DNA from: Rubrivirga marina
GTDB taxonomy: Bacteria; Bacteroidota; Rhodothermia; Rhodothermales; Rubricoccaceae
Reading direction: 5' to 3'
Assembly (NCBI RefSeq): GCF_002283365.1
Contig: NZ_MQWD01000001.1
Location: 1,890,709 to 1,948,913, forward strand
DNA: 58,205 bases
The position numbers and the translations under genes are program-made. Below, piece by piece: positions 25,677-33,661 of the stretch. The notes under the pieces were generated by a model. It was not told the origin of the DNA. It was given only the letters and a program-made list of their open reading frames with translations, and did not search any database. Within the stretch, counting starts at the first letter, position 1. Each line of letters begins with the position of its first letter.

Positions 25677-26738
25677 ATGCTCATCGACGCGCTCAACCCC
25701 GCAGCCCTCGTCCGGGTCCGCGACGCCCTCGCCTCGGTCCCGTCGTTCCCCGAGGCCGAACGGGCGATCGAGGCCCGCCAGCATGTGCTCGATCGGTTCG
25801 GACCGACGTTCACCCCCGACCGGGTCGCCACCATTGACGCCGAGGAGTTCCAGGCCTTCCTGGCCTTCAAGAACAACCGGCACTGGACCGGGCTGGAGCG
25901 GCAGGGCCCGAAGATCTGCTCAGACATGCCCGCGCTCCGCGAGGCTCTTGGACGCCTCCTCGACGAGTCCCGTCCGATCGGGTTGAGGGCGACCGAGGCG
26001 GTCGACATGGTGACCGGGATGGGCCGGGCCATCGCCACGGCTGTCCTCCAGGTCGCGTACCCCGGCGAGTACGGGGTCCTCAACAGCACGTCGGAGGGGG
26101 GCATGAGGGCGGTGGGGCTGTGGCCGGAGTTCGCCCGCGGCCTATCGTTCGGAGAGAAGTACGACCGCGTGAACCAGGTTCTGGTCAAGACCACGGCCGA
26201 GGTTGGAGTCGACCTCTGGACTCTCGACGCGCTGTGGTACATAGTCCTTCAGTTGGAAACGACCGAGGCCGCCACTCCGGCCCCCGTAGGTGCGCCCAGC
26301 GCGGACGCCGAGCCCAACGGGGGAGGTGTCCGGTTCGGGCTTGAGCGTCACCTCCATGACTTCCTCCGCGACAACTGGGACAGCGGCCCCTTCGGGGCCG
26401 AGTGGGCTCTCCACGCCGAGCCCGGCGACGACGAGGCCGGGTATGAGTACCCCTGCGACGTCGGCCGCATCGACCTCCTCGCCCGTCATCGGAGGACCAG
26501 GGACTGGCTGGTCATCGAGCTGAAGCGGGCCCAGAGCAGCGACCAGACCATCGGGCAGGTTCTCCGCTATGTCGGGTGGGTCGAGGAGCACCTCGCCGAG
26601 GACGGAGAAGGAGTCCGGGGCCTCATCGTCGCCCACGACGCCGACCTCGGCCTCCTGTACGCGCTGAGAGGCGCCCACGGGGTTGACCTCAAGCTCTACG
26701 AGGTCGAGTTCAACCTCCGGGACGCCCCATCGATCTGA
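25677..26738 (+). CDS. Protein with C-terminal NucS-like endonuclease domain
   Basis: 353 aa. The C-terminal 140 residues match the NucS/DUF91 nuclease core: YPCDVGRIDLLARHR (Asp near 265), DWLVIELKRAQSSDQTIGQV (Glu/Lys of the ExK motif near 279 to 281), then LRYVGWVEEHL. The N-terminal 190 residues are helical with a glycosylase or HhH-like flavour (GLERQGPKICSDMPALREAL, then TGMGRAIATAVLQVAYPGEY) and could recognise a DNA lesion or mark. A linker joins them. Last gene of the cluster, nine bases after the previous stop. Likely a second nuclease effector; the substrate is unknown. Confidence 0.75.
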   Translation: MLIDALNPAALVRVRDALASVPSFPEAERAIEARQHVLDRFGPTFTPDRVATIDAEEFQAFLAFKNNRHWTGLERQGPKICSDMPALREALGRLLDESRPIGLRATEAVDMVTGMGRAIATAVLQVAYPGEYGVLNSTSEGGMRAVGLWPEFARGLSFGEKYDRVNQVLVKTTAEVGVDLWTLDALWYIVLQLETTEAATPAPVGAPSADAEPNGGGVRFGLERHLHDFLRDNWDSGPFGAEWALHAEPGDDEAGYEYPCDVGRIDLLARHRRTRDWLVIELKRAQSSDQTIGQVLRYVGWVEEHLAEDGEGVRGLIVAHDADLGLLYALRGAHGVDLKLYEVEFNLRDAPSI

Positions 26739-26764
26739 CGACACGGTGCTCCAAGTCCGGTCGT

Positions 26765-26813
26765 CTGGGGATTAGCTTTCCGGCAGGCTCTCAGGCCGAC
26801 TAACTATCCCCAG
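26765..26813. repeat. Imperfect inverted repeat next to the att site
   Basis: CTGGGGATTAG faces CTAACTATCCCCAG: the outer seven bases pair exactly and the inner TTAG/CTAA also pair, with a short offset. It could be the transcription end of the five-gene operon or a recombinase accessory site. Confidence 0.35.
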
Positions 26814-26832
26814 CGGTCAACATGCGGTCAAC
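26814..26832. repeat. Direct repeat pair CGGTCAAC
   Basis: Two exact copies of CGGTCAAC at 26814 to 26821 and 26825 to 26832, 11 bases apart start to start, about 60 bases from the tRNA fragment. Spacing of one helical turn near an attachment site suggests integrase arm-type sites. Confidence 0.35.
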
Positions 26833-26890
26833 GTCCCGCGTGGCCGCCGAAACCTCCACCGCCAGCGCTGAATCCCCCACTTCCGGCCTC

Positions 26891-26943
26891 GGAGCAGCTC
26901 ACTCGTAATGAGCAGGTCGTCGGTTCAAATCCGACCGTTGGCT
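26891..26943 (+). other. 3' fragment of tRNA-Thr(CGT), putative attachment site
   Basis: Contains the 3' strand of the D-stem, a complete anticodon arm (GCTCA, loop CTCGTAA, TGAGC; anticodon CGT at 26904 to 26906), a complete T-arm (GTCGG TTCAAAT CCGAC) and the 3' acceptor strand CGTTGGC plus discriminator T. The 5' half is missing: the sequence before 26891 cannot pair as acceptor or D-arm, so no functional tRNA is made. Such 3' fragments are the scar left when an element integrates into a tRNA gene. Given its plus orientation, the element should lie to the left and the intact tRNA at its far end, outside the window. Confidence 0.8.
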
Positions 26944-26953
26944 CTCATCGAAG

Positions 26954-26985
26954 ACGCCCTTTTCGCACCGGAAGGGGCGTTTTTT
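26954..26985 (+). terminator. Intrinsic terminator downstream of tRNA fragment
   Basis: ACGCCCTTTTC pairs with GAAGGGGCGT (one T-G wobble, one bulge), followed directly by six T residues. Probably the original tRNA-Thr terminator left behind with the 3' fragment. Confidence 0.8.
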
Positions 26986-27241
26986 GTGCACGGTGCTCCT
27001 CGAGCGAAGGCGCGTGTGGGACGGCGTTCGTACGACGAGTCCGTTCACCGGTCGCTGGCGACGCGGGTCGACAGGCGGGCCGCGTTGCCCCGCTTGACGG
27101 CCACGCCCCGCGGCACCCGAAGGCTGCTCCGTGCAGCGCGTCCGTACCGGTAACCCCCCATCGGACCGCCCTCCCCGTCGGCGCGTCTCGATGCCCCGAC
27201 GCACGGAGGAGGCCTCGTCCCCTGGCCGCTTCAGGGCCCAG

Positions 27242-28051
27242 TTACTCGTTGGGCGGGGAATAGTCGAACTTGTCGATCAGCAATCGGTCGCGACTGCGGA
27301 CGAGCTCGATCGACCCTTCGTCGTAGTAATCGGAGGCCGACAAACTTCTCTTCGACGTATTGGTTTTTTTTGCTTTGTATATAAATTCTCTTTCTTCTTG
27401 CGATATCGACCTGACGTTTTCTATGGCAAGACACAGATCGCATTCCAAGGATTCTTGTCTGATAAATGAATCTATATAACAATTGTCTTTCTCGTAGTCC
27501 TTCAAGTCAGATTTGTTTGCAACAGATTTTGCTAACAGATCACTGTTTGCGCAACATAGATATAAATATCGGTACGTCATGAATCCGCAAAAGCTTGATA
27601 TCTTCGTATTGCCATATCCTTCGCCTATGCTCAAGCTGTTGCTGGGGTCGTGGATTGAGCGGAGCCACGTGCGAAAAGACTCTACATTGTCACTGTCGTC
27701 GTACAGGCGTGTCCACAAACTTGCATCCCTGGAGAGTTCGTTCACCAAGCCGGGGTAATTCCGGCGCGGATTCGAGATCGACGCCTTGACGTGGGGGAGC
27801 AGGTTCTTTGTCGTGAGGCGCTGGAACAGGCCGCCATTCCCCTGGACGCCGAACGTCCAAAGCGAGATGTACCAATCCCACGGGTTGCGTATCGAGGAGA
27901 TAAAGTGTCTGTCCGATTGTATTTGGTCCGGGGTCGCTGCATTGTGCTTCCCTAATTGTTCGCCGTCGAACAATTCAGATAGGAGCTTTGCTATATGGGT
28001 ACAGCCCGTCTTCTGCATTTGAATATATATAAATTTATCACTTTTAAACAT
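27242..28051 (-). CDS. Sulfotransferase-family protein
   Basis: 269 aa from ATG 28051. The 5'-phosphosulfate-binding loop FIYIQMQKTGCTHIAKLL stands at the N-terminus and the 3'-phosphate-binding segment RHFISSIRNPWDWYISLWTF follows, as in the PAPS-dependent sulfotransferase 2 family (QKTGCT in place of the common PKTGGT). It would sulfate a carbohydrate, probably in the neighbouring polysaccharide pathway. The gene is strikingly AT-rich against both flanks, with codon use to match, pointing to recent acquisition. The frame is open upstream into GC-rich DNA (possible GTG 28141), but that part has other composition and no family similarity. Confidence 0.83.
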   Translation of the reverse strand: MFKSDKFIYIQMQKTGCTHIAKLLSELFDGEQLGKHNAATPDQIQSDRHFISSIRNPWDWYISLWTFGVQGNGGLFQRLTTKNLLPHVKASISNPRRNYPGLVNELSRDASLWTRLYDDSDNVESFRTWLRSIHDPSNSLSIGEGYGNTKISSFCGFMTYRYLYLCCANSDLLAKSVANKSDLKDYEKDNCYIDSFIRQESLECDLCLAIENVRSISQEEREFIYKAKKTNTSKRSLSASDYYDEGSIELVRSRDRLLIDKFDYSPPNE

Positions 28052-28379
28052 TATATTATTTAGCGGGGTGAAGTCGGCGAGGGCGGTGGTCTGCCACGAG
28101 GGGCGGACGATGCGGCCGACCGAGGCGCCGGGGTCGAGCACGGCCTGGGCCTGCAGCCGCCGCTCGAGACCGGCGAGCGCGCGGGGCGCGAGACGCGGCG
28201 GCGAAGACGGCGAGGGCAGACAGGGACGTCACGCGCAGGGGGAGGGAGGAGCACCGACCCGTCGTTCCGTCGCACCGATGGCGCAGAACGCCCCCGTGGC
28301 AGGCTTTCGGGCTCCCGGGCGTCGCCCCCATCGGGTCTCAGGCGTGGGAGGGCGGGTGGCGTCCGGCTGAGGTCGCCGG
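28052..28379 (-). other. GC-rich spacer with possible gene remnant
   Basis: 328 bases between the sulfotransferase and the exosortase companion gene. On the minus strand, 28066 to 28190 reads as a protein-like tail (RALAGLERRLQAQAV, then SVGRIVRPSWQTTALADF) in frame with the sulfotransferase, with a sharp switch from GC-rich to AT-rich at about 28065. It may be the C-terminus of a broken older gene into which the AT-rich gene was joined. No start or family can be given. Confidence 0.4.
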
Positions 28380-28916
28380 CTAGGTCCCGATGCTCCCCTC
28401 CCCGCTGTCCTCTCGCAGGCCGTCCCGTGTGGCCAGGACGTACAGGAGGACTGGGACGCCGAGGCCGACGGCCTCGGTGGCGTAGGTCTGGGAGAATCGG
28501 TAGGCCTCGAACACGGCGTCCGACCACGCGATGCCGGCTGCGACGAGCGCGACCTGGGCCCCGCCGAGCGCCACGTGGCAGGCCAAGAGGACGGCCCAGT
28601 AGGGCCGTCGCGGCCGCAGGCCCACGAGGAACAGGCCGGGGAGCAAGAAGAGCAGGCCCGGCGGCGCCGTCCACGAGGCGAAGGCGCGGTCCGCGTCATC
28701 GCCGGCCCGGTAGATCTCCACGGAGAGGCCCGACCGCCGGACGACGACGTCGAAGGCGCCGGGCCGTTCCACGGCGGCGGCATGGAAGGCCGGGAGGGCG
28801 AGCCCGTGCGTGAGGAGGGGGCGGGCCGGGCGGAGGACGAGTCCATAGAGGACGACGAGCCCGAGCATCGCCCCGGCCCGCAGGACCCATGTCGGCCGGT
28901 TACGCCGCTCGAGCAT
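28380..28916 (-). CDS. Exosortase-associated membrane protein
   Basis: 178 aa from ATG 28916, overlapping the exosortase stop by 17 bases. Hydrophobic segments: WVLRAGAMLGLVVLYGLVL, GLLFLLPGLFLVGLRP, YWAVLLACHVALGG and AVGLGVPVLLYVLAT, so about four transmembrane helices. A periplasmic loop of about 50 residues follows the first. Small membrane proteins of this kind accompany XrtX-type exosortases in Bacteroidota; the assignment rests mainly on the overlap with the exosortase gene. A longer start at 28961 is possible. Confidence 0.65.
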   Translation of the reverse strand: MLERRNRPTWVLRAGAMLGLVVLYGLVLRPARPLLTHGLALPAFHAAAVERPGAFDVVVRRSGLSVEIYRAGDDADRAFASWTAPPGLLFLLPGLFLVGLRPRRPYWAVLLACHVALGGAQVALVAAGIAWSDAVFEAYRFSQTYATEAVGLGVPVLLYVLATRDGLREDSGEGSIGT

Positions 28917-29448
28917 GGGACACGGGAGCCCCCGCCGGGTCCGGGCCGGCGGGGCGGTCACCGACGTGCGTCCACGACACCCACAGGCCGAAGATCACGG
29001 CGTAGAACACCCACACGGAGTGCTCGGTGTGGACGGCGTCGAACCAGTCGGGCCGCCAGCCGAGGAGGGCCAACAAGACGACGCAGCGGGCCACGTTCGC
29101 CACGACGATGAGCGCCAAGCCCAACGGGATGAAGACGGCCCGCCGGATCCAGGCGCCGGGGTAGGCGAGCACGAACCCGACGAACAGGCTCAGCGAGGAC
29201 AGCCCGTTGCACCCGTCCGCAACCTCGATCCCTCGTGGGCCGAGCCACACCACGCGGCCGTCGGTGACGACGGCGTCCGACCCGAAGCGGACGACGGCGC
29301 CGGTGGCCGAGGCGACGAACAGCGAGAGCGCCTCGTCGAGCCGGCCGTCGGGGAGGATCCAGAGGTCGTACAGCACGAACCACACGCCGTAGACGAGCAC
29401 CATGACCCCGGCGAAGCGGACGAGGTGACACGGGGCCCAGGGTGTCAT
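28900..29448 (-). CDS. Exosortase (XrtX-like)
   Basis: 182 aa integral membrane transpeptidase. The exosortase/archaeosortase active-site triad is present in order: Cys80 in DGCNGLSSLSLFVGF, Arg121 in VVANVARCVVLL, and His143 (or His140) in AVHTEHSVWVFYAVIFG. Membrane helices surround each. Exosortases cut C-terminal sorting signals and attach proteins to surface material; they are found with exopolysaccharide genes, as here. I see no PEP-CTERM-like substrate in the window. ATG 29448 is chosen since upstream codons to 29472 add nothing conserved. Which exosortase subtype is inference. Confidence 0.85.
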   Translation of the reverse strand: MTPWAPCHLVRFAGVMVLVYGVWFVLYDLWILPDGRLDEALSLFVASATGAVVRFGSDAVVTDGRVVWLGPRGIEVADGCNGLSSLSLFVGFVLAYPGAWIRRAVFIPLGLALIVVANVARCVVLLALLGWRPDWFDAVHTEHSVWVFYAVIFGLWVSWTHVGDRPAGPDPAGAPVSHARAA

Positions 29449-29594
29449 CGATCGAAGTGGTCCGCCTCGCACGTTCCGTCCGCTGTCGGTCGAGTCAAGG
29501 TAGGCCTCGCGGGGTAAACGCCGCGTTCACGGCACCCAGAGGCGCGGCGCGCTGGGAGAGGGCGCGGCTCGGTCCGCCTCGGGCCAGGCACGCT

Positions 29595-29999
29595 CTAGGC
29601 CGGCGACGCGCGTCGCCGGCGGACCAGGAACGCCACCCCGACGCCGGCCCCGACGCCGAGGACGTCCGCCAGGGCGTCGGAGGCCGAGCCGGAGCGGAGC
29701 GGGACGACCGCCTGCTGGAGTACCTCCGTCCCGACCGCGGCTACGACGCCGAGGGCGAGCACCACGCCGAGCCGAGCGTGCCGGCGGAGGCCCCAGAGCC
29801 CGCATGCCACGGCGAAACCCAGGGCGTGGGCGGTGAACTCCGCGGAACGCACAACGTGTGGGATCCATTCCCCGGGCACGCTGAGGGAGACCGCGACGGC
29901 GAGCGTCGCCGTCAGCGCGCCGACGGTCCAGCCGAAACGAACGGGCGTGGACCCGAGCGATTCGGAGCGCTCGGGCAGGGCAGACGGTCGTCGGGGCAT
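29595..29999 (-). CDS. VanZ-like membrane protein
   Basis: 134 aa with about four membrane segments: VGALTATLAVAVSLSVPG, FTAHALGFAVACGLWGL, LGVVLALGVVAAVGTEVLQQ and ADVLGVGAGVGVAFLVRR. The pattern TEVLQQ followed by RSGSASDALADVLG (usual form ExxQxxxxxRxxxxxDxxxNxxG) is the VanZ-family signature. VanZ-like proteins are frequent beside exosortase and capsule genes but their function is not established there. Transcribed toward the exosortase gene with 146 bases between. Confidence 0.8.
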   Translation of the reverse strand: MPRRPSALPERSESLGSTPVRFGWTVGALTATLAVAVSLSVPGEWIPHVVRSAEFTAHALGFAVACGLWGLRRHARLGVVLALGVVAAVGTEVLQQAVVPLRSGSASDALADVLGVGAGVGVAFLVRRRRASPA

Positions 30000-30137
30000 C
30001 TCGCGGGAATCGGGCGCGGGGTGGGGAGGGCGTTCAGAGTAACCCCCATAAATTGGTCGACGCTCCTCCGGCCGAGGGAAGTCTAGCCCCTTATGTTTGA
30101 GCTCTCATTTCCTAGCGGCTCGGTGCGCGACCGATCT

Positions 30138-32495
30138 ATGCCGACTCCTCAGCCCTTTCCGCCCGAGACCTTCGGGGCCTCGCCCCCGCCTCCCGACTAC
30201 TCGCGGCCGGGGTACGTCTACGGCCCTCCCCGGCGGCCGGCCGACCTCGCCAGCCAGCTGCGGGAGTGGGTCGACGTGGTCGTCCGGGGGCGCTGGCTCA
30301 TCCTGGCCTGCGTCGCCGCCGTCCTCGTGCCCGTGACCGCGTACGTGGTCACGGCGCCCGACGTCTACGAGGCGTCGTCGTATCTCTACGTAGAGACGAG
30401 CTCGGGCGGGGGGCTGAGCGGCATGATGCCGACCGGGAGCGATGTGGTCCCCTTCGTCCAGGACCAGGGGATCTCCAACGAGCTTTACATCCTCCAGAAG
30501 GCCGAGGACCTGCCCCGCGCCGTCGCCGCGACGCTGCTCGCGCAGGCCGCGAGCGAGGAGGCGCCCCCGCTGACGGTGGTCGAGACGGAGACCGGGGAGC
30601 TCGCCTCCGTCGAAGAGGTCGCCGATCGGGTGACGGAGTACATCCGGGTGCAGCAGGACGGCGGAGACCGGACGAACGGCGTTCGCGTCGCGGCGAAGAG
30701 CACGTCGCCGCAGGAGGCCGCGCTCATCGCTCAACTCTACGCCCAGGCCTACGTCGACCGGACGCAGAACTCGAGCCGGGCCTCGGTGGCCGCCAGCCGC
30801 GAGTTCCTCGAGTCCCAGGCCGACTCGGTCGCCGCGCAGCTGCGGTCTCGCGAGGAGGCCGCCCGGGCTTACATGGACGAGGAGGGCGCCGTCCGCCTCG
30901 ACGAAGAGGCCTCCAACATCGTGAGCCAGCTGGCGGCGCTTCAAGCCGAGCGCGACCAGGCGCGCGTCGAGGCCGGGATGGAGGCGTCGCGGATCGCCGA
31001 GCTCCGGGCCCAGATCGCCCGCCTCGAGGGGACCGTGGCCCAGCGGATGGGCTCTGGGACCGCCCGGGAGCTCCGCCAGGACGAGGAGCGGCTCGCCGCC
31101 CTCCGGGAGCGGCTCGAGACCATCTACCTCAACGACCCCGCCCTCCGGTCGCGCTCCGACGTGCCGGCCGACGTGGCCCAGCTCCGCCGCCAGATCGACC
31201 AGCTCGAGACGCGCGTCCAGCAGCGGAGCGACCAGCTCGTGGAGGAGGCCATCGCCGCCGGCGGCGTCGACGCCGCTGCAGAGGGGCTCCCGCGCCTCTC
31301 CGCCCTCCGCGACCGGCTGACCGAGGCGGAGGTGGCGCTCCAGGGACTCCGCTCCCAGATCAGCATCCTCAACGACCGGATCGCGGCCTACCAGAGCGAC
31401 CTCGATCAGATTCCGTCGCAGAGCGTCGAGCTGGCCCGCCTCATCCGCGAGCGCGAGAGCGCCGAGCGGCTCGCCCTCGGGCTCGACCAGCGGCTCCAGG
31501 AGGCCCGCGTGGCCGAGAGCGCCGAGCTCGGCTACGCCGAGGTCGTCCGCTCCGCCGACGTGCCTGAGGACCCCGTCGCACCGAACCGGCCGCAGACTCT
31601 CATCTTGGGGCTGATCCTCGGCCTCGGGCTCGGTGTCATGCTGGCCGTCGGCCGGGCGCAGCTCGACCAGACGCTCCGCCGGCCGACGCAGCTCCGCGAG
31701 CTCGGGCACCCGATCCTCGGCGTCATCCCCGACGTTACGAAGCTGATCGAGGAGGACGCCGGCGGTGCCGACGCGGTCACCGTCCAGGGCTGGACCCTCG
31801 ACTCGCGCGTCGTCACGATCCTGTACCCGATGTCGGCCGGAGCGGAGGCCTTCCGCGGGCTCCGGACGAGCGTCCAGTTCTCGAAGCCCGACGCCGTCGT
31901 CCAGACCCTCCTCGTCACGAGCGCCAGCCCGGGCGAGGGCAAGAGCACCGTGGCCGCCAACCTCGCCGCCGTCATCGCCCAGTCCGGCCGGCGGACGCTC
32001 CTCATCGACGCCGACCTCCGCCGGCCCCGCGTCCACAGCCTGTTCGGGATGAGCAAGACGCCCGGCCTCTCGGAGTACATCTCCGGCCAGGGTGATCAGC
32101 GCGACATCACCGTCGGCGACGAGTTCGACGTGCTCCCGGCGGGGACGATGGTCCCGAACCCGGCCGAGTACCTCGGCTCGAAGGCGTTCCGCGACCTCCT
32201 CGACGGGTTCCGCCAGACGTACGACGTCGTCGTCATCGACGCCCCGCCGGTCCTCGCCGCCACCGACCCGGTCCTCCTCTCGACCCAGGTCGACGGGACG
32301 GTCGTGGTCGCCGCGGCCGGGCAGACGAAGGACTTCGAGCTTGAGCACGCGGTGCAGGAGATCCACAACGTGGGCGGCGACGTCCTCGGCGTGGTGTTCA
32401 ACCGGTTCGACGTGTCGAAGGAGTACGGCTACCGCTACCAGTACGCCTACCGCTACGGCCGCAAGTACACCTACGGCCACGAGGGGAATGCGTAG
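30138..32495 (+). CDS. wzc: Polysaccharide co-polymerase and BY-kinase (Wzc-like)
   Basis: 785 aa inner-membrane protein controlling polysaccharide chain length and export. N-terminal Wzz domain with helix WLILACVAAVLVPVTAYVV at about residue 55, a long coiled-coil periplasmic part, a second helix (TLILGLILGLGLGVMLAVG, about 490), then a bacterial tyrosine kinase: Walker A SASPGEGKSTVAANLA (about 594), Walker A' LLIDADLRRPR (about 620), Walker B VVVIDAPPV (about 696). The C-terminus carries a tyrosine cluster (YGYRYQYAYRYGRKYTYG) for autophosphorylation. ATG 30138 is preferred; ATG 30093 is also possible. It overlaps the SLBB gene by eight bases. Confidence 0.93.
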   Translation: MPTPQPFPPETFGASPPPPDYSRPGYVYGPPRRPADLASQLREWVDVVVRGRWLILACVAAVLVPVTAYVVTAPDVYEASSYLYVETSSGGGLSGMMPTGSDVVPFVQDQGISNELYILQKAEDLPRAVAATLLAQAASEEAPPLTVVETETGELASVEEVADRVTEYIRVQQDGGDRTNGVRVAAKSTSPQEAALIAQLYAQAYVDRTQNSSRASVAASREFLESQADSVAAQLRSREEAARAYMDEEGAVRLDEEASNIVSQLAALQAERDQARVEAGMEASRIAELRAQIARLEGTVAQRMGSGTARELRQDEERLAALRERLETIYLNDPALRSRSDVPADVAQLRRQIDQLETRVQQRSDQLVEEAIAAGGVDAAAEGLPRLSALRDRLTEAEVALQGLRSQISILNDRIAAYQSDLDQIPSQSVELARLIRERESAERLALGLDQRLQEARVAESAELGYAEVVRSADVPEDPVAPNRPQTLILGLILGLGLGVMLAVGRAQLDQTLRRPTQLRELGHPILGVIPDVTKLIEEDAGGADAVTVQGWTLDSRVVTILYPMSAGAEAFRGLRTSVQFSKPDAVVQTLLVTSASPGEGKSTVAANLAAVIAQSGRRTLLIDADLRRPRVHSLFGMSKTPGLSEYISGQGDQRDITVGDEFDVLPAGTMVPNPAEYLGSKAFRDLLDGFRQTYDVVVIDAPPVLAATDPVLLSTQVDGTVVVAAAGQTKDFELEHAVQEIHNVGGDVLGVVFNRFDVSKEYGYRYQYAYRYGRKYTYGHEGNA

Positions 32496-33261
32496 AGTCC
32501 TGATCGCCCTCGCCGTCCTGCTGGCGGGGGCCGCCGACGCCCAGTCGTACGGCCAGCTCGGCGACGTCCAGACGACGGCGCCCGGCTACTTCTTCTTCGC
32601 CCGGCCCGGTGAGCCCGTCGTCGCCGTGACGGCCGTCGGCACCCTCCAGGCGCCGGGCCGCTACGTCGTTCGTCAGGGGACGACGGCTGCGGACCTCCTC
32701 GCCCTCGCGGGAGGTCCGGTCGCAGACCGATCCGGACGAGCCGCGGCCCGCATCTATCGTGACGACGCCCTGCTCCTCGAACGGGAGGTCCAGGCGCTCT
32801 ACGCGCCTGGAGCGACGCCCGTGGCCCTCCAGGAGGGCGACGTGGTCGAGGTCGTCGGGCTGGTCTCCTCGGTCCCCGGGTACTACGTTCACACGGAGCC
32901 GGGAAACGCCCCGTTTGCGGTCACGGCAGCGGGCGCCTTCGCTGCACCGGGGCGATACGTCGTCGACCCCGGCACGACGGTCGGGGATCTCGTGGCGCTC
33001 GCGGGGGGCTCGGGGGTGCTGGGCGAGCAAGAGGCCCAGACGAGGGTCTCGGCGATCGTTCGCCTGTACCGCGACGGGGCCCTCGCCTTCGAGGCCGCGC
33101 TCGAAGACCTGTACGCTCGGCAGACCACGGCCCTCCAGACTGGGGACGTCGTGGACCTCCAGGTGACGTACGAGCGCGAACGAGACTTTTTCCGAGACGC
33201 ACTCTCCATCGTCTCCGCGCTGGTTGGCGTCGGGCTCCTCATCGAACGCCTCGCCAATTGA
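32488..33261 (+). CDS. SLBB-domain exported protein
   Basis: 257 aa. Signal peptide MRRVLIALAVLLAGAADAQS, then two tandem copies of a unit of about 100 residues, each with an SLBB-like beta-grasp core: APGRYVVRQGTTAADLLALA and APGRYVVDPGTTVGDLVALA, each preceded by a GYFFFARPGEP or GYYVHTEPGNA segment. A C-terminal hydrophobic helix (ALSIVSALVGVGLLIERL) could anchor it. The Poly_export N-terminal domain of a true Wza channel is missing, so this is not a complete outer-membrane exporter; it may line or bridge one. Overlap with the kinase gene implies co-expression. Confidence 0.8.
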   Translation: MRRVLIALAVLLAGAADAQSYGQLGDVQTTAPGYFFFARPGEPVVAVTAVGTLQAPGRYVVRQGTTAADLLALAGGPVADRSGRAAARIYRDDALLLEREVQALYAPGATPVALQEGDVVEVVGLVSSVPGYYVHTEPGNAPFAVTAAGAFAAPGRYVVDPGTTVGDLVALAGGSGVLGEQEAQTRVSAIVRLYRDGALAFEAALEDLYARQTTALQTGDVVDLQVTYERERDFFRDALSIVSALVGVGLLIERLAN

Positions 33262-33299
33262 CGCTCCCGCATCGGGCTCGACGTCGCGCTCCCTCTCCT

Positions 33300-33400
33300 G
33301 TCATCCCGAGGAGACACGTGATGAGGGATCTCGGATCGGCTGCCTCAGCGCCTCGATGGGCGAGGCGGCCGAGCCCCACGAGATCCTTCGTGTGCTCAAA
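33300..33400. repeat. Interspersed repeat R1 (degenerate)
   Basis: Starts GTCATCCCGAGGAGAC, carries GGGATCTCGG, and ends with CGAGATCCTTCG, the same ends seen in R2 to R4, with a GC-rich internal inverted repeat (GGCTGCCTC against GAGGCGGCC). Lies in the 400-base gap 33262 to 33661, which has no other recognisable content. Confidence 0.55.
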
Positions 33401-33661
33401 GGCCGTTCGGGAATCGGAACGGTGCGCCATTCCGCTGCCGTCGTCCCGGCGCAGGCGGCACCGCGCAGCAACGGCGCAGCCAACCCGGGGACTCGACCGC
33501 CGTGCCTCCCCCTTCGTGGAGGGCCGGCGCTCCCGGTCCGCGCGGGGCCGGCTCTTCTACGCGATCCCTTGTCCAGGGACTGACAACGCAGAGGTGCGAG
33601 CAGCACCCACATCCCCCGTCGAGAACTAGATTCGATTCCTGATCCATCGTCTCCAGCTCTG

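Larger units (their letters stand above)
26739..27241. other. Island right boundary, no protein gene
   Basis: 503-base spacer containing an imperfect inverted repeat, a pair of direct repeats, a tRNA-Thr 3' fragment and an intrinsic terminator, each listed separately. From 26986 to 27241 I see nothing recognisable. Confidence 0.7.

Noticed and set aside
16693-26738. Calling the operon DISARM
   Set aside because: A helicase-methylase pair resembling drmD/drmMI is present, but DrmA and DrmB are absent and the PLD domain is fused to the helicase, so the label would overstate the match.
26891-26943. A functional tRNA gene
   Set aside because: No 5' acceptor strand or D-arm 5' half can be found upstream of the anticodon arm.
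28052-28141. Sulfotransferase start at GTG 28141
   Set aside because: The added 30 residues have different base composition and lie ahead of the normal N-terminal position of the PAPS-binding strand.
33224-33629. Overlapping frames after the SLBB gene
   Set aside because: They run through repeat R1 and show no domain or codon signal.
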